Source: Bacillus fungorum (GTDB lineage Bacteria > Bacillota > Bacilli > Bacillales > Bacillaceae_G). From it: a DNA stretch of 64,000 nt. Below, in pieces: positions 44,944 through 55,531 of the stretch (positions are counted from its first letter, which is position 1; every line of letters begins with the position of its first letter). Below the pieces are notes generated by a model. That model was not told the origin of the DNA. It searched no databases and was given only the letters and a program-made list of their open reading frames with translations. Location: contig NZ_NWUW01000006.1 in assembly GCF_002746455.1 (NCBI RefSeq), positions 213,176 to 277,175 of the forward strand. The letters are read 5' to 3'. Made by a program: the position numbers and the translations under genes.

Positions 44944-47127
44944 ATGGCAAATGAGCAGGTACTAACAGCTGAACAGGTACTCGAGAAAGCAAGTCAATAT
45001 TTAGCGGATGAAGATATTGAGCTAGTGGCACGTGCCTATGAATATGCACGTGATGCGCATAGCGAACAATATAGAAAATCGGGTGAACCGTACATTATTC
45101 ATCCAATTCAAGTTGCAGGTATTTTAGTTGATTTACACATGGATCCAGCTACAGTATCAGCAGGTTTTTTACATGATGTAGTGGAAGATACAGAGATTAC
45201 ATTAGAAGATATTGAACGGGAATTTAACAAAGAAATTGCTATGCTTGTCGATGGTGTGACAAAGCTCGGAAAGATTAAATATAAATCTCATGAGCAACAA
45301 CAAGCAGAAAACCATCGCAAAATGTTTATTGCAATGGCTCAAGATATTCGAGTTATTTTAATTAAACTAGCTGATCGTCTTCATAACATGCGTACATTGA
45401 AACATTTGCCGCAAGAGAAGCAGCGTCGCATTGCGAATGAAACGTTAGAAATCTTTGCACCTTTAGCACATAGACTCGGAATTAGTACTATTAAATGGGA
45501 GCTAGAGGATACGTCACTGCGCTATTTAAATCCACAGCAATATTATCGTATTGTAAATTTAATGAAGCGTAAACGTGCAGAACGTGAAGAATATTTAGAC
45601 GAAGTAATGACTGGTATTCGTGAGAAATTAAAAGAAGTTGCAATTCAACCTGAGATTTCTGGAAGACCAAAACATATTTATAGTATTTATCGTAAAATGG
45701 CACTGCAAAATAAACAGTTTAATGAAATTTACGATTTATTAGCTGTACGTGTTGTTGTAAATAGTATTAAAGATTGTTATGCGGTACTTGGAATTATTCA
45801 TACGTGCTGGAAGCCAATGCCGGGTCGTTTTAAAGATTACATTGCAATGCCGAAAGCAAATCTATATCAATCTCTTCATACGACTGTAATTGGGCCGAAA
45901 GGTGATCCACTTGAAGTGCAAATTCGTACGAAAGAAATGCACGAAATTGCAGAATTCGGGATCGCGGCACACTGGGCGTATAAAGAAGGAAAAACAGCAG
46001 AAACAACAGGTACATTAGAGAAGAAACTTACGTGGTTCCGTCAAATATTAGAATGGCAAAATGAAGCTTCCAATGCAGAAGAGTTTATGGAGTCATTAAA
46101 AATTGATTTATTCTCTGACATGGTATTCGTCTTTACACCGAAAGGCGATGTAATGGAATTGCCACTTGGATCTGTTCCGATTGACTTTGCGTATCGTGTC
46201 CATTCAGAGATCGGGAATAAAACAATTGGTGCAAAAGTAAATGGGAAAATGGTGACCCTTGATTATAAATTAAAAACGGGTGACATCATTGAAATTTTAA
46301 CATCGAAACATTCGTATGGACCAAGTCAAGACTGGGTGAAACTTGCTCAAACATCTCATGCGAAAAATAAAATTCGTCAATTCTTTAAGAAGCAACGTAG
46401 AGATGAAAATATTGAAAAAGGCCGTGAGCTTGTTGAAAAAGAGGTGCGTGGCCTAGAGTATGAGATGAAAGAAGTGTTAGCGCTTGATAACTTAAAACGC
46501 GTCGCTGAAAAATTTAACTTTGCAAATGAAGAAGATATGTTTGCAGCAGTTGGATATAGCGGAATTACAGCGTCACAAATTGTTACGCGACTAACGGACA
46601 AGTTCCGTAAGCAACGCGAAGAAGAAGAAATTGTGGAAGTTAAAGAAGTTCGTAAACCGATGAAAATTCGAAAATGGGATTCTGGCGTAAAGGTAAGCGG
46701 TGCTGATAATTTGTTAATTCGCTTATCAAAATGCTGTAACCCAGTACCGGGTGATGATATCGTTGGATATATTACGAAAGGACGAGGTGTATCGATTCAC
46801 CGCCGTGATTGTGTAAATGTTCATACAGAAGAAGCTGTAGAACGATTATTAGAAGTAGAGTGGGAAGGTAGCCCTGAAAAAGAAATTGAGTATAACGTTG
46901 ATATTGAAATTTCAGGTTACGATCGCCGTGGTTTATTGAATGAAGTATTGCAAGCTGTTACAGAGACGAAAACGTACATTTCAGCTGTTTCTGGTAGAAG
47001 TGACCGTAATAAGATGGCGACAATTAATATGTCAATCTCGATTCGTAACTTACAACATTTGAAAAAAGTAGTAGAACGCATTAAACGTGTTCCAGAAATT
47101 TATGCAGTACGACGCATGATGCATTAA
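44944..47127 (+). CDS. relA: Bifunctional (p)ppGpp synthetase/hydrolase RelA (Rel)
   Basis: Makes and degrades the stringent alarmones on starved ribosomes. The 727-residue protein has an HD hydrolase domain ([20 protein letters not shown] near 75-83), a synthetase domain ([13 protein letters not shown] near 240), a TGS domain (about 390-455), a conserved-cysteine region ([16 protein letters not shown]) and a C-terminal ACT domain. The intact HDXXED-type site marks it as the bifunctional enzyme. dtd follows after 17 bp. Confidence 0.97.
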   Translation: MANEQVLTAEQVLEKASQYLADEDIELVARAYEYARDAHSEQYRKSGEPYIIHPIQVAGILVDLHMDPATVSAGFLHDVVEDTEITLEDIEREFNKEIAMLVDGVTKLGKIKYKSHEQQQAENHRKMFIAMAQDIRVILIKLADRLHNMRTLKHLPQEKQRRIANETLEIFAPLAHRLGISTIKWELEDTSLRYLNPQQYYRIVNLMKRKRAEREEYLDEVMTGIREKLKEVAIQPEISGRPKHIYSIYRKMALQNKQFNEIYDLLAVRVVVNSIKDCYAVLGIIHTCWKPMPGRFKDYIAMPKANLYQSLHTTVIGPKGDPLEVQIRTKEMHEIAEFGIAAHWAYKEGKTAETTGTLEKKLTWFRQILEWQNEASNAEEFMESLKIDLFSDMVFVFTPKGDVMELPLGSVPIDFAYRVHSEIGNKTIGAKVNGKMVTLDYKLKTGDIIEILTSKHSYGPSQDWVKLAQTSHAKNKIRQFFKKQRRDENIEKGRELVEKEVRGLEYEMKEVLALDNLKRVAEKFNFANEEDMFAAVGYSGITASQIVTRLTDKFRKQREEEEIVEVKEVRKPMKIRKWDSGVKVSGADNLLIRLSKCCNPVPGDDIVGYITKGRGVSIHRRDCVNVHTEEAVERLLEVEWEGSPEKEIEYNVDIEISGYDRRGLLNEVLQAVTETKTYISAVSGRSDRNKMATINMSISIRNLQHLKKVVERIKRVPEIYAVRRMMH

Positions 47128-47144
47128 TAGGGAGTGTAGAAAAG

Positions 47145-47585
47145 ATGAGAGTTGTTTTACAACGATCAAAAGAAGCGTCTGTCACAGTAGACGGTGAGAT
47201 CGTAGGACAAATTCCGTTCGGTTTAACATTACTAGTTGGCATTACGCATGAAGATACAGAAAAAGATGCAACTTACATTGCAGAAAAAATTGCGAACTTA
47301 CGTATTTTTGAAGATGAGAGCGGAAAGATGAACCATTCTGTACTTGATGTAGAAGGACAAGTTCTATCAATTTCGCAATTCACATTATACGGGGATTGCC
47401 GCAAGGGAAGACGTCCAAACTTTATGGATGCTGCAAAGCCTGACTATGCGGAGCGTTTATATGATTTCTTTAATGAGGAAGTTCGTAAGCAAGGATTGCA
47501 TGTAGAAACAGGTAAGTTCGGAGCAATGATGGATGTTTCTTTAATCAATGATGGTCCGGTGACCTTAATTGTAGAAAGTAAATAG
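47145..47585 (+). CDS. dtd: D-aminoacyl-tRNA deacylase
   Basis: Removes D-amino acids (and glycine) mischarged to tRNA. The two active-site motifs are SQFTLYGD (about 77-84) and [11 protein letters not shown] (about 134-144). 146 residues. It lies downstream of relA, probably cotranscribed, and is followed by a strong terminator. Confidence 0.96.
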   Translation: MRVVLQRSKEASVTVDGEIVGQIPFGLTLLVGITHEDTEKDATYIAEKIANLRIFEDESGKMNHSVLDVEGQVLSISQFTLYGDCRKGRRPNFMDAAKPDYAERLYDFFNEEVRKQGLHVETGKFGAMMDVSLINDGPVTLIVESK

Positions 47586-47593
47586 TGTTGCTG

Positions 47594-47627
47594 AGGAAGA
47601 GAGGGGAGAGCCCCTCTCTTCTTTTGT
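47594..47627 (+). terminator. Rho-independent terminator after dtd
   Basis: GAAGAGAGGGG and CCCCTCTCTTC pair around AGAG, followed by TTTTG. Confidence 0.9.
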
Positions 47628-47713
47628 ATTTTTAATGGTATATTTTGTTAATTATTGTTATGATAGTTAAGACAATAAAAGATATAATCGGGGGATTATA
47701 GGAGGCAAATCTT

Positions 47714-48409
47714 ATGAAAACATTTGTACTCGTTCATGGAGCATGGGATGGCGGTTATGTTTGGAAAAAACTAGCTCAACTTTTAAGGGAAGAGGGGCAT
47801 AGTGTATATACTCCTACATTAACTGGCCTTGGGGAACGAACGCATCTCATGCAACCTCATATAGGGTTGAAAACATTTATTCAAGACATTGTTAATACTA
47901 TTAAATATGAGAGCCTAAAAGATGTGATTTTAGTAGGGCATAGCTATTCTGGGATGGTAATTACAGGAGTGGCAGAAGTGATTCCCGAGTTTATTAAGGA
48001 GCTAGTATACGTGGATGCAATGCTTCCGGAAAATGGTGATTCTGTTATGGATATTTCTGGACCGGAAATGGCCGCACATTTTATAGAAGAAGTAAAAGTA
48101 TACGGGGAAGGATGGCGTGTTCTTCCTAGAAATACAACAGATGAAAAAAAATCAGCGATGTCATTGTTTGCTTTTACACAATCGGTTGAAATAAAAAACT
48201 CTAAAGCACAACTTATACCGCATATATACGTAGAAGTAAAGGATAATCCAGAACATTGGCCAATGACGCCTATCTTTTTAGAATCAGCAAAAAAAGCAAG
48301 GGACAGAAAATGGGAAGTTTTTTCTATTGAAGTTGGTGGGCATTGGGTAATGGAAACTAATCCAGAGGCGTTGGTTCGTATATTGAATCAGAGTGTAGAA
48401 GTAATTTAA
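47714..48409 (+). CDS. Alpha/beta hydrolase (plant methylesterase/EstC-like group)
   Basis: A 231-residue esterase-fold protein. The oxyanion motif LVHGAWDGGYVW lies at 6-17, the nucleophile serine is in VGHSYSGMV (about residue 80), and the catalytic histidine is likely in VGGHWVMETNP (about 215). The substrate is unknown. It occupies the place where B. subtilis has lytH, and its stop overlaps a tiny ORF (TAATG). Confidence 0.85.
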   Translation: MKTFVLVHGAWDGGYVWKKLAQLLREEGHSVYTPTLTGLGERTHLMQPHIGLKTFIQDIVNTIKYESLKDVILVGHSYSGMVITGVAEVIPEFIKELVYVDAMLPENGDSVMDISGPEMAAHFIEEVKVYGEGWRVLPRNTTDEKKSAMSLFAFTQSVEIKNSKAQLIPHIYVEVKDNPEHWPMTPIFLESAKKARDRKWEVFSIEVGGHWVMETNPEALVRILNQSVEVI

Positions 48410-48630
48410 TGTATGCTTTACTTCCTATAGAAGAATTGGAAGCACAAGGTGTATTACATGTAATGTTAGAAATTCTCGTAATTGGGGTAGGTATTGTATC
48501 GTTATATTATTTGAAGCATCATATGCTAGCAAGTGGACTAGCTCATTGTTATAAATCCAATACTAATGTTTATTTTGAGTCAATAGCTTTTTCGTTTATG
48601 TATAACTCTTTAATCAATATGGAACAATAA
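48409..48630 (+). CDS. Possible small ORF coupled to the hydrolase gene
   Basis: A 73-codon frame starting at an ATG that overlaps the hydrolase stop. It has one hydrophobic stretch (VMLEILVIGVGIVSLYYL) and no recognisable domain. Coupling by TAATG would allow expression, but nothing else supports it. It may be a degenerate or spurious frame. Confidence 0.3.
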   Translation: MYALLPIEELEAQGVLHVMLEILVIGVGIVSLYYLKHHMLASGLAHCYKSNTNVYFESIAFSFMYNSLINMEQ

Positions 48631-48668
48631 AAAGTAAAACATCCATATTGAATGTGAGGGATATACGT

Positions 48669-48845
48669 ATGCGTATGAATGAAAAAGGGCATTCTGTTAC
48701 AAATGGTGCAAATCAACTGTTTAACGTGAATTTTCATGAATTTATTTCAAAAGAGCAAAACAATACTTCGATGGAGCTCGCTTCTGAGTTTGGCATTTCT
48801 CTTCAAGATGTAAAGCGTCTCAAGAAGCAGATTGAACGCTCTTAG
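48669..48845 (+). CDS. Small conserved protein, YrzK-like
   Basis: A 58-residue protein with the segments NEKGHSVTNGANQ and TSMELASEFGISLQDVKRLKK. The second resembles half of a helix-turn-helix. The position just before the hisS T-box matches B. subtilis yrzK. The frame opens earlier at 48648, but the ATG at 48669 lies eight bases after GTGAGGG. Function unknown. Confidence 0.75.
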   Translation: MRMNEKGHSVTNGANQLFNVNFHEFISKEQNNTSMELASEFGISLQDVKRLKKQIERS

Positions 48846-48850
48846 AGTAC

Positions 48851-48879
48851 TTGACAATCCTACTCAACAAACGTATAGT
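48851..48879 (+). promoter_or_regulatory. Sigma-A promoter of the hisS-aspS operon
   Basis: TTGACA at 48851-48856 and TATAGT at 48874-48879, 17 bp apart, upstream of the T-box leader. Confidence 0.85.
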
Positions 48880-48885
48880 AATTTT

Positions 48886-49163
48886 ATATTTACATATGAA
48901 TATAACCGTTGATAGAGAAGAGTAAATGAGACACACATGGAAAGAGAAGAAATGTCTTAGGCTGAAAACATTTCTGCATGATGACTGATTGAATGACACT
49001 CTAGAGGTTTCAACTTGAACGGCATATATGCTTAGTAGGGATGAACGCATATTTAAGCGTTATTAAAAAAAGTGGAAGCATACGTGCTTCAATTAGGGTG
49101 GCACCACGGGTATAATACTCTCGTCCCTACTGTTCAAACAGTAGAGGCGGGAGTTTTTTTATT
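48886..49163 (+). promoter_or_regulatory. T-box riboswitch (histidine) of hisS-aspS
   Basis: Leader RNA that senses uncharged tRNA. The T-box sequence AGGGTGGCACCACGGG is at 49095-49110, and the terminator/antiterminator region (ACTCTCG...CGGGAGT plus T7) is at 49117-49163. Stem I begins near GTTGATAGAGAAGAG. A CAC triplet at 48997-48999, next to the 3' side of stem I (GAATGACACTCTAGAG), fits a histidine specifier. Uncharged tRNA-His would favour readthrough into hisS and aspS. It accounts for the gap of about 350 bp upstream of hisS. Confidence 0.93.
49117..49163 (+). terminator. T-box-controlled terminator
   Basis: The stem of ACTC...CTACTG with CAGTAG...GAGT is followed by seven T residues. 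It is alternative to the antiterminator formed with the T-box sequence. Confidence 0.88.
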
Positions 49164-49200
49164 TTTATTAAGATTAAAACAATTTGAGGAGGAACTGAAT

Positions 49201-50472
49201 ATGTCTATTCAAATCCCACGCGGAACGCAAGATATTCTTCCAGGCACTGTTGAGTTATGGCAGTATATCGAAGGGCAAGCACGCGAAATTTGCCGTCGTT
49301 ACAATTATAAAGAAATTCGTACACCAATTTTTGAACATACTGAGTTATTTTTACGTGGTGTTGGTGATACGACAGACATCGTACAAAAAGAAATGTACTC
49401 ATTCCAAGATCGTGGAGAGCGTAGTTTAACATTACGTCCAGAAGGTACGGCGCCTGTTGTACGTTCTTACGTTGAAAACAAAATGTTCGGTGACGCAACA
49501 CAACCAACGAAATTATACTATATCGGTCAAATGTTCCGTTACGAAAGACCGCAAGCAGGTCGCTATCGTCAATTCGTACAATTCGGTATTGAAGCAATCG
49601 GTAGTAACGATCCTGCAATTGATGCAGAAGTAATTGCACTTGCTGTAGAGTTTTATCGCGGCATGGGCTTAAAAAATATTAAAGTTGTATTAAACAGCTT
49701 AGGTGATGCGGCGAGCCGTCAAGCGCACCGTGATGCGTTAATCGCACACTTTGAGCCACGTATCGGCGAGTTCTGTTCTGACTGTCAATCTCGTTTAGAA
49801 AAGAACCCTCTTCGTATTTTAGATTGTAAGAAGGACCGTAACCATGAATTAATGGGAACAGCACCATCTATTACAGAATACTTAAACGAAGATTCAGCAG
49901 TATACTACGACAAAGTTCAAGAGCTATTAACGATGATGGATGTTCCGTTTGAAAAAGATCCGAACTTAGTACGTGGTTTAGACTACTACCAACACACTGT
50001 TTTTGAAATTATGAGTGAAGCAGAAGGTTTCGGTGCGATCACTACATTAAGCGGTGGTGGACGTTATAACGGACTTGTACAAGAAATCGGCGGACCAGAA
50101 ATGCCAGGTATCGGTTTTGCGATGAGTATTGAACGTTTAATTATGGCGCTAAAAGCTGAAAACATCGAATTACCAATTGAACATAGTATCGATTGTTACG
50201 TTGTAGCGCTTGGTGAAAAAGCAAAAGACCATGCTGCAAAAGTTGCGTTTGATCTTCGTAAAGCTGGATTATCGGTTGAAAAAGATTATTTAGATCGCAA
50301 AATGAAAGCGCAATTTAAATCAGCAGATCGTTTAAAAGCGAAGTTTGTAGCTGTATTAGGAGAAGATGAGCTAGATAAAGGCATCATTAACTTAAAAGAT
50401 ATGGCAACAGGCGAACAAGAAGAAGTAGCGTTAGATGTATTTGCTTCATACGTAGCAGAGAAATTAATATAG
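49201..50472 (+). CDS. hisS: Histidyl-tRNA synthetase
   Basis: Class II synthetase of 423 residues. Motif 2 region is [15 protein letters not shown], the histidine-specific loops include [13 protein letters not shown], and motif 3 is [11 protein letters not shown]. The C-terminal anticodon-binding domain starts near 325. The frame runs open from 49072 inside the T-box, but the ATG at 49201 after GAGGAGGAA is the real start ([14 protein letters not shown]). Confidence 0.97.
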   Translation: MSIQIPRGTQDILPGTVELWQYIEGQAREICRRYNYKEIRTPIFEHTELFLRGVGDTTDIVQKEMYSFQDRGERSLTLRPEGTAPVVRSYVENKMFGDATQPTKLYYIGQMFRYERPQAGRYRQFVQFGIEAIGSNDPAIDAEVIALAVEFYRGMGLKNIKVVLNSLGDAASRQAHRDALIAHFEPRIGEFCSDCQSRLEKNPLRILDCKKDRNHELMGTAPSITEYLNEDSAVYYDKVQELLTMMDVPFEKDPNLVRGLDYYQHTVFEIMSEAEGFGAITTLSGGGRYNGLVQEIGGPEMPGIGFAMSIERLIMALKAENIELPIEHSIDCYVVALGEKAKDHAAKVAFDLRKAGLSVEKDYLDRKMKAQFKSADRLKAKFVAVLGEDELDKGIINLKDMATGEQEEVALDVFASYVAEKLI

Positions 50473-50484
50473 GGGGAACTTACA

Positions 50485-52260
50485 GTGGCTGAAAGAACAC
50501 ATGCATGTGGAAAAGTAACAGTAGAAGCAGTTGGACAAACAGTTCAATTAAAAGGTTGGGTACAGAAACGCCGTGATTTAGGTGGATTAATCTTTATTGA
50601 CTTACGTGACCGTACAGGTATCGTACAAGTTGTATTTAACCCAGAAACATCAAAAGAAGCGCTAGAAGTAGCAGAAACAATTCGTAGCGAGTACGTATTA
50701 CACGTAGAAGGTACAGTTGTTGAGCGTGGTGAAGGCGCAATTAATGACAATATGGCAACTGGTCGTATTGAAGTACAAGCAACGAAAGTAAACGTATTAA
50801 ATGCAGCGAAAACAACGCCAATCATTATTGCTGATGATACAGATGCATCAGAAGATGTGCGTTTAAAATATCGTTATTTAGACTTACGTCGTCCTGTAAT
50901 GTTCAACACATTCAAAATGCGTCACGACGTAACAAAAACAATTCGTAACTTCTTAGACACAGAAGAATTCTTAGAAGTGGAAACACCAATTTTAACGAAG
51001 AGCACGCCAGAAGGAGCTCGTGACTATTTAGTACCAAGCCGTGTACATGACGGTGAATTCTATGCATTACCACAGTCTCCGCAGCTATTTAAACAGCTTC
51101 TTATGGTCGGCGGATTTGAGCGTTACTACCAAGTAGCACGTTGTTTCCGTGACGAAGATTTACGCGCGGACCGTCAACCTGAATTCACGCAAATCGATAT
51201 CGAAGCTTCATTCTTAACACAAGATGAAATTTTAGATATGATGGAGCGCATGATGACGAAAGTTATGAAGGATGCAAAAGGTGTAGAAGTGAGTGCACCA
51301 TTCCCTCGTATGAAATATGCTGATGCAATGGCTCGCTACGGTTCTGATAAGCCAGATACACGCTTTGAAATGGAACTAACAGACTTATCTGAGTTTGCAG
51401 CAGGTTGTGGCTTTAAAGTATTTACAAGTGCTGTAGAAAGCGGCGGACAAGTAAAAGCAATTAATGCAAAAGGCGCTGCGAGTAAATACTCTCGTAAAGA
51501 TATCGATGCATTAACTGAATTCGTAAAAGTATACGGTGCAAAAGGTTTAGCTTGGCTTAAAGTGGAAGAGGACGGCTTAAAAGGACCGATTGCGAAATTC
51601 TTCGGTGAAGAAGATGCAAACGTGTTAATGACTACGCTAGGAGCTACTGCTGGTGACTTATTACTATTTGTAGCAGATAAGAAGAGCGTTGTTGCAGATA
51701 GCTTAGGTGCACTTCGTTTACGTCTAGGTAAAGAGCTTGAGTTAATTGATGAAAGTAAATTTAACTTCCTATGGGTAACGGATTGGCCACTTCTTGAGTA
51801 CGATGAAGATGCAGATCGTTACTTCGCAGCTCACCACCCATTCACAATGCCATTCCGTGAAGACGTTGAGCTATTAGAAACAGCACCAGAAAAAGCACGT
51901 GCACAAGCATATGACCTTGTATTAAATGGTTATGAGCTTGGTGGTGGATCACTTCGTATTTACGAGCGTGACGTACAAGAAAAAATGTTCAAAGCACTTG
52001 GATTCTCACAAGAAGAAGCACAAGAGCAATTCGGATTCTTATTAGAAGCATTTGAATATGGTACACCACCACACGGCGGAATCGCATTAGGTTTAGACCG
52101 TCTTGTAATGTTACTTGCAGGTCGTACGAACCTTCGCGATACAATTGCATTCCCGAAAACAGCAAGCGCAAGCTGTCTATTAACAGAAGCTCCAAGCCCA
52201 GTTGCAGAAACACAGCTTGAAGAGTTAAACTTAAAATTAAGCGTAAAAGAAGAGAAGTAA
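50485..52260 (+). CDS. aspS: Aspartyl-tRNA synthetase
   Basis: Class II synthetase of 591 residues. N-terminal OB fold ([21 protein letters not shown]), catalytic core with [11 protein letters not shown], motif 2 [17 protein letters not shown], a GAD insertion domain (about 300-420), and motif 3 [12 protein letters not shown]. The start is GTG after AGGGGGAA, 12 bp after hisS, so it is under the same T-box. Bacteria without GatCAB need a discriminating enzyme; which type this is was not determined. Confidence 0.97.
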   Translation: MAERTHACGKVTVEAVGQTVQLKGWVQKRRDLGGLIFIDLRDRTGIVQVVFNPETSKEALEVAETIRSEYVLHVEGTVVERGEGAINDNMATGRIEVQATKVNVLNAAKTTPIIIADDTDASEDVRLKYRYLDLRRPVMFNTFKMRHDVTKTIRNFLDTEEFLEVETPILTKSTPEGARDYLVPSRVHDGEFYALPQSPQLFKQLLMVGGFERYYQVARCFRDEDLRADRQPEFTQIDIEASFLTQDEILDMMERMMTKVMKDAKGVEVSAPFPRMKYADAMARYGSDKPDTRFEMELTDLSEFAAGCGFKVFTSAVESGGQVKAINAKGAASKYSRKDIDALTEFVKVYGAKGLAWLKVEEDGLKGPIAKFFGEEDANVLMTTLGATAGDLLLFVADKKSVVADSLGALRLRLGKELELIDESKFNFLWVTDWPLLEYDEDADRYFAAHHPFTMPFREDVELLETAPEKARAQAYDLVLNGYELGGGSLRIYERDVQEKMFKALGFSQEEAQEQFGFLLEAFEYGTPPHGGIALGLDRLVMLLAGRTNLRDTIAFPKTASASCLLTEAPSPVAETQLEELNLKLSVKEEK

Positions 52261-52263
52261 GAA

Positions 52264-52306
52264 TAGGGTCTAGATGGTTATACTAATACCATCTAGACTT
52301 TTTTTA
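52264..52306 (+). terminator. Rho-independent terminator after aspS
   Basis: GTCTAGATGGT and ACCATCTAGAC form an 11-pair stem followed by seven T residues. Confidence 0.93.
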
Positions 52307-52463
52307 ATGGATGATTGAGAGAAGAAGTAAAACGCCAGTTTACACTATATTTTTATTCTCGAAATATGTATTTTTAGGAATTCTATAACTTTTTCTATAC
52401 AAATAGTCGGAAAAACGCTAGAATACATGGTAGACCATTTTTGTAATAGGAGTGTAGAGCTGA

Positions 52464-53231
52464 ATGTTACATCAATTTTCACGTAATGAATTAGCCTTCG
52501 GTAAAGAAGGACTTGAAATATTAAAAAATAGTACAGTCGGTATTTTAGGAATTGGCGGCGTAGGTTCTTTTGCAGCTGAAGCGTTAGCACGTTCTGGCGT
52601 TGGGCGTCTTGTATTAGTTGATAAAGATGTTGTAGATATTACAAACGTAAACCGTCAAATCCACGCTTTAGTATCTACTGTAGGACGTTCAAAAGTAGAA
52701 TTAATGAAAGAGCGTATTGCAGACATTAACCCAGAGTGTGAAGTAATCGGACTAGAAATGTTTTATACTGATGAAACATATGAAGAGTTCTTTAAACACG
52801 GTTTAGATTTCGTAGTGGATGCATCTGATACAATCACGTTTAAAATTCATTTAATTAAACAGTGTTTACGTCGTAAAATTAAAATTATCTCAAGCATGGG
52901 TGCGGCAAATAAAATGGATCCAACTCGTTTCCGTATTGCGGACATCTCTAAAACACATACAGATCCAATTGCGAAAGTCATTCGTACGAAGCTTCGTAAA
53001 GAGGGTGTTAAAAAAGGTGTGAAAGTTGTCTTCTCTGACGAAAACCCAATCGTAATTCGTGAAGAAGTGCGTAAAGAAATCGTACCAGACGAAAATGCAA
53101 AAATTCGTAAAGCGAAATTACCTCCTTCATCAAATGCATTCGTACCATCTGTGGCAGGCTTAATTATGGCAAGTCACGTTGTGCGTGAACGTATTAAAAA
53201 CGTAGAAGTGAAACGTGTAGGGCAAGAATAA
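52464..53231 (+). CDS. tcdA: tRNA threonylcarbamoyladenosine dehydratase TcdA (YrvM)
   Basis: E1-like (ThiF/MoeB family) enzyme that cyclises t6A-37 to ct6A in tRNA. The ATP-binding GIGGVGSFAAEALARSGVG is at 30-48, followed by the DxDxVDITNVNRQ region and the acidic substrate site DASDTITFK near 118. 255 residues. Same position as B. subtilis yrvM. Confidence 0.93.
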   Translation: MLHQFSRNELAFGKEGLEILKNSTVGILGIGGVGSFAAEALARSGVGRLVLVDKDVVDITNVNRQIHALVSTVGRSKVELMKERIADINPECEVIGLEMFYTDETYEEFFKHGLDFVVDASDTITFKIHLIKQCLRRKIKIISSMGAANKMDPTRFRIADISKTHTDPIAKVIRTKLRKEGVKKGVKVVFSDENPIVIREEVRKEIVPDENAKIRKAKLPPSSNAFVPSVAGLIMASHVVRERIKNVEVKRVGQE

Positions 53232-53235
53232 AGTG

Positions 53236-53270
53236 AAAGCATATATCCATTTCGGATATATGCTTTTTTA
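53236..53270 (+). terminator. Rho-independent terminator after tcdA
   Basis: AAAGCATATATCC and GGATATATGCTTT pair around ATTTC, followed by T residues. Confidence 0.9.
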
Positions 53271-53276
53271 TATGTA

Positions 53277-53459
53277 TTAAAGAAATAGGGATATTTGCAT
53301 TACTACTAGTTCAAATGTAAGTAAGGCTAGTAAGTAATGATCATATTTGTCTGATTTATAGGCGGACGTCTTTTTTAAACTGTGAATGGTGAAAAGAGCT
53401 AAAGTCAGGACGAGAAGGCCGAGAGTTATTTTGAAGATTATTAATGAAATGATTACCAA
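53277..53459 (-). CDS. Possible small membrane protein
   Basis: A 60-residue frame with two hydrophobic helices (ISLIIFKITLGLLVLTLALF and YLLALLTFELVVMQISLF) joined by a charged turn KKTSAYKSDKYDHY. The amphipathic design and an AAAGGAG just upstream suggest a real gene. However, the TTG start directly abuts the ribosome-binding site, so the exact start is doubtful. The 334-bp gap between tcdA and rsfA holds only this frame and terminators. Confidence 0.5.
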   Translation of the reverse strand: MVIISLIIFKITLGLLVLTLALFTIHSLKKTSAYKSDKYDHYLLALLTFELVVMQISLFL

Positions 53460-53526
53460 CTCCTTTTGAGAAAAGTCATTAGGTTTATAATAACATTATA
53501 GTTATAATTATCCAATTTATTGTTGT

Positions 53527-53568
53527 AAAAAACTCCCCACCTTTTTATTTTTGGTGGGGAGTTTTTTA
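53527..53568 (-). terminator. Terminator after rsfA (minus strand; can act both ways)
   Basis: AAAAAACTCCCCACC and GGTGGGGAGTTTTTT form a 15-pair perfect stem around an 11-base loop. Confidence 0.9.
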
Positions 53569-54207
53569 ATTCTCTGCAGAATAAATAATATCTAAATTCC
53601 CATTTTGGTCCGTTTTGAAAATCGGAGCGATCTGTTCTTCTTGTTCTTCGACTGAAACAAGTTTTCGAGCACGGTCCATAATTCTAACAAGCATTGCGTA
53701 ATCTTCTTCGATTGCTTGTTGTTTTTTTGAGAGCACTGCTAATTTTGCTTCAAGTTCATGATTCGTTCTTTTCAGGGACGTGAGTTGAGCTTGTAATACA
53801 TCATTTTCAGTTTGTAACTTTACGAGTGAAGGGTTGGTATGCTCCAAGTTTTGCAAAAACGAGATGACATTTTGCATTGTAAGTTCTTGTTTACTTGGTA
53901 TAGTATCTTCTGAAAAATCGGCATCGATTACGAGTTGTTTCGTTTTCGTGAAATGCTCTTTTTCTATTTTAGCTTCAGAGCGCTTTAATTCTTTACGTTG
54001 TTTTTTTGCAAGTTGTACTGCATCTTCGTAATTCGGCCTTACTTCGGCATTCCATCTAAAACCGCAAGCTGCTGAAGTGCGGTTCAATGTATCGCCGACT
54101 TCATCGAATGCTTTTATTTGTGTACTGCCGCTGCGAATATGTCGTAAAACAGTTTCTGCTAAAAGGAGATCGTCTTCTTTTGTCCATGCATCTTGACGTG
54201 TTTTCAT
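53566..54207 (-). CDS. rsfA: Prespore-specific transcription regulator RsfA
   Basis: Sigma-F-dependent regulator that tunes forespore gene expression. A Myb/SANT-like DNA-binding region (about 5-60; WTKEDDLLLAETVLRHIRSG and TSAACGFRWNAEVRP) is followed by a charged linker and a long coiled coil (about 130-185). The frame extends upstream to 54312, but the ATG at 54207 (MKTRQDAWTKED) sits after GGAGG with normal spacing, giving 213 residues. RsfA has paralogues in this group, so the symbol is a family call. Confidence 0.82.
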   Translation of the reverse strand: MKTRQDAWTKEDDLLLAETVLRHIRSGSTQIKAFDEVGDTLNRTSAACGFRWNAEVRPNYEDAVQLAKKQRKELKRSEAKIEKEHFTKTKQLVIDADFSEDTIPSKQELTMQNVISFLQNLEHTNPSLVKLQTENDVLQAQLTSLKRTNHELEAKLAVLSKKQQAIEEDYAMLVRIMDRARKLVSVEEQEEQIAPIFKTDQNGNLDIIYSAEN

Positions 54208-54244
54208 AAGCGAAGCCTCCATAATGGTGACGTTTTCGCTTATG

Positions 54245-55531
54245 TTACCCTTTATTTTTCGTTTTATTCGAACTTTGTAATCTTTCATAAACAGTAGAAA
54301 GTGCTTGTTCAAATTTTCCTGTCGTTTTCGGTTTATAATATTGCTTGTTTTTTATTTTATCAGGTAAGTATTGTTGTTGTACCCAGCCATTTGGATGGTC
54401 GTGCGGATATAAGTATCCAATGCCTCTTCCAAGTGATTCTGCGCCTTTGTAATGACTATCTTTTAAATGACTTGGGATGTCGCCTGTTTGACCGTTACGT
54501 AAATCGTGTAATGCAGCATCAAGTGCTTTATAAGCTGAGTTTGATTTTGGTGATAGGCAAAGCTCGATAACAGCATTTGCAAGTGGTATGCGTGCCTCTG
54601 GGAATCCAACTCGTTCAGCTGATTCTATAGCTGCTAGTGTACGCGGTCCAGCTTGCGGGCTAGCAAGTCCGATATCTTCATATGCCATAATAAGAAGTCG
54701 TCTACCAATGCTTTGTAAATCACCAGCTTCAATAAGACGTGCTAAATAATGAAGTGCTGCATTTACATCACTTCCACGCACCGATTTTTGAAATGCCGAT
54801 AATACGTCATAATGAGCGTCTCCACCTTTGTCGTGAACGAAGCTCTTTTTTTGCAAGCATTCTTCTGCGATTTCTAGCGTAATTTCCGTAGCTTTGTCAT
54901 CAGTTGTAAAGCTAGATAAAACAGCTAGTTCAAGTGCATTATAAGCGGAACGCATATCTCCGCCTGATGCATTTGCAAAGTGGTGTAATGCTTCAGGCGT
55001 AACAGTTACATCATATTCCCCAAGCCCTTTTTCTTTATCTTCAAGTGCTCGTTTTAAGCCAATTAAAAGATCATCTTCTGTTAATGCATGTAATTCGAAG
55101 ATTTGACACCGACTTCGAATGGCAGAATTAATAGCATGGAATGGATTACTTGTCGTTGCTCCAATTAATGTAAGGAGTCCGCTTTCTAAATGAGGTAATA
55201 GAAAATCCTGTTTTGCTTTATCTAGACGGTGTACTTCATCTAAAATTAAAACGAGGTGGCGATGCATCTTTGCCTCTTGTACGACAACTTCCATATCTTT
55301 TTTATTATGAGTAACAGCGTTTAATAGGCGAAAAGGGGTTCCGGTACTTCCTGCGATGGCGCTCGCAATGGATGTTTTGCCAGTGCCTGGAGGGCCGTAT
55401 AAAATCATAGATTGAAAATGATTTGCTTGGACCATTCGCCATAAAATCTTTCCTTCACCAACTAAATGTTGTTGTCCGATAATTTCTTGAATATTTGTAG
55501 GGCGCATTCGATGTGCGAGTGGTTGTTTCAT
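54245..55531 (-). CDS. rarA: Replication-associated recombination protein RarA (MgsA/YrvN)
   Basis: AAA+ ATPase related to clamp loaders that acts at stalled replication forks. Walker A GPPGTGKTS is near residue 50, Walker B LILDEVHRL near 100, sensor GATTSNPFHA near 128, and the C-terminal tetramerisation domain contains YEDIGLASPQAGP. The frame is open to 55675, but the ATG at 55531 after AGGGAG begins the conserved KQPLAHRMRPTNIQEIIGQQ; 428 residues. Confidence 0.94.
   Translation of the reverse strand: MKQPLAHRMRPTNIQEIIGQQHLVGEGKILWRMVQANHFQSMILYGPPGTGKTSIASAIAGSTGTPFRLLNAVTHNKKDMEVVVQEAKMHRHLVLILDEVHRLDKAKQDFLLPHLESGLLTLIGATTSNPFHAINSAIRSRCQIFELHALTEDDLLIGLKRALEDKEKGLGEYDVTVTPEALHHFANASGGDMRSAYNALELAVLSSFTTDDKATEITLEIAEECLQKKSFVHDKGGDAHYDVLSAFQKSVRGSDVNAALHYLARLIEAGDLQSIGRRLLIMAYEDIGLASPQAGPRTLAAIESAERVGFPEARIPLANAVIELCLSPKSNSAYKALDAALHDLRNGQTGDIPSHLKDSHYKGAESLGRGIGYLYPHDHPNGWVQQQYLPDKIKNKQYYKPKTTGKFEQALSTVYERLQSSNKTKNKG

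Noticed and set aside
52307..52463. 6S RNA gene between aspS and tcdA, as in B. subtilis
   Set aside because: The space after the aspS terminator is too short and shows no long stem with a central bubble.
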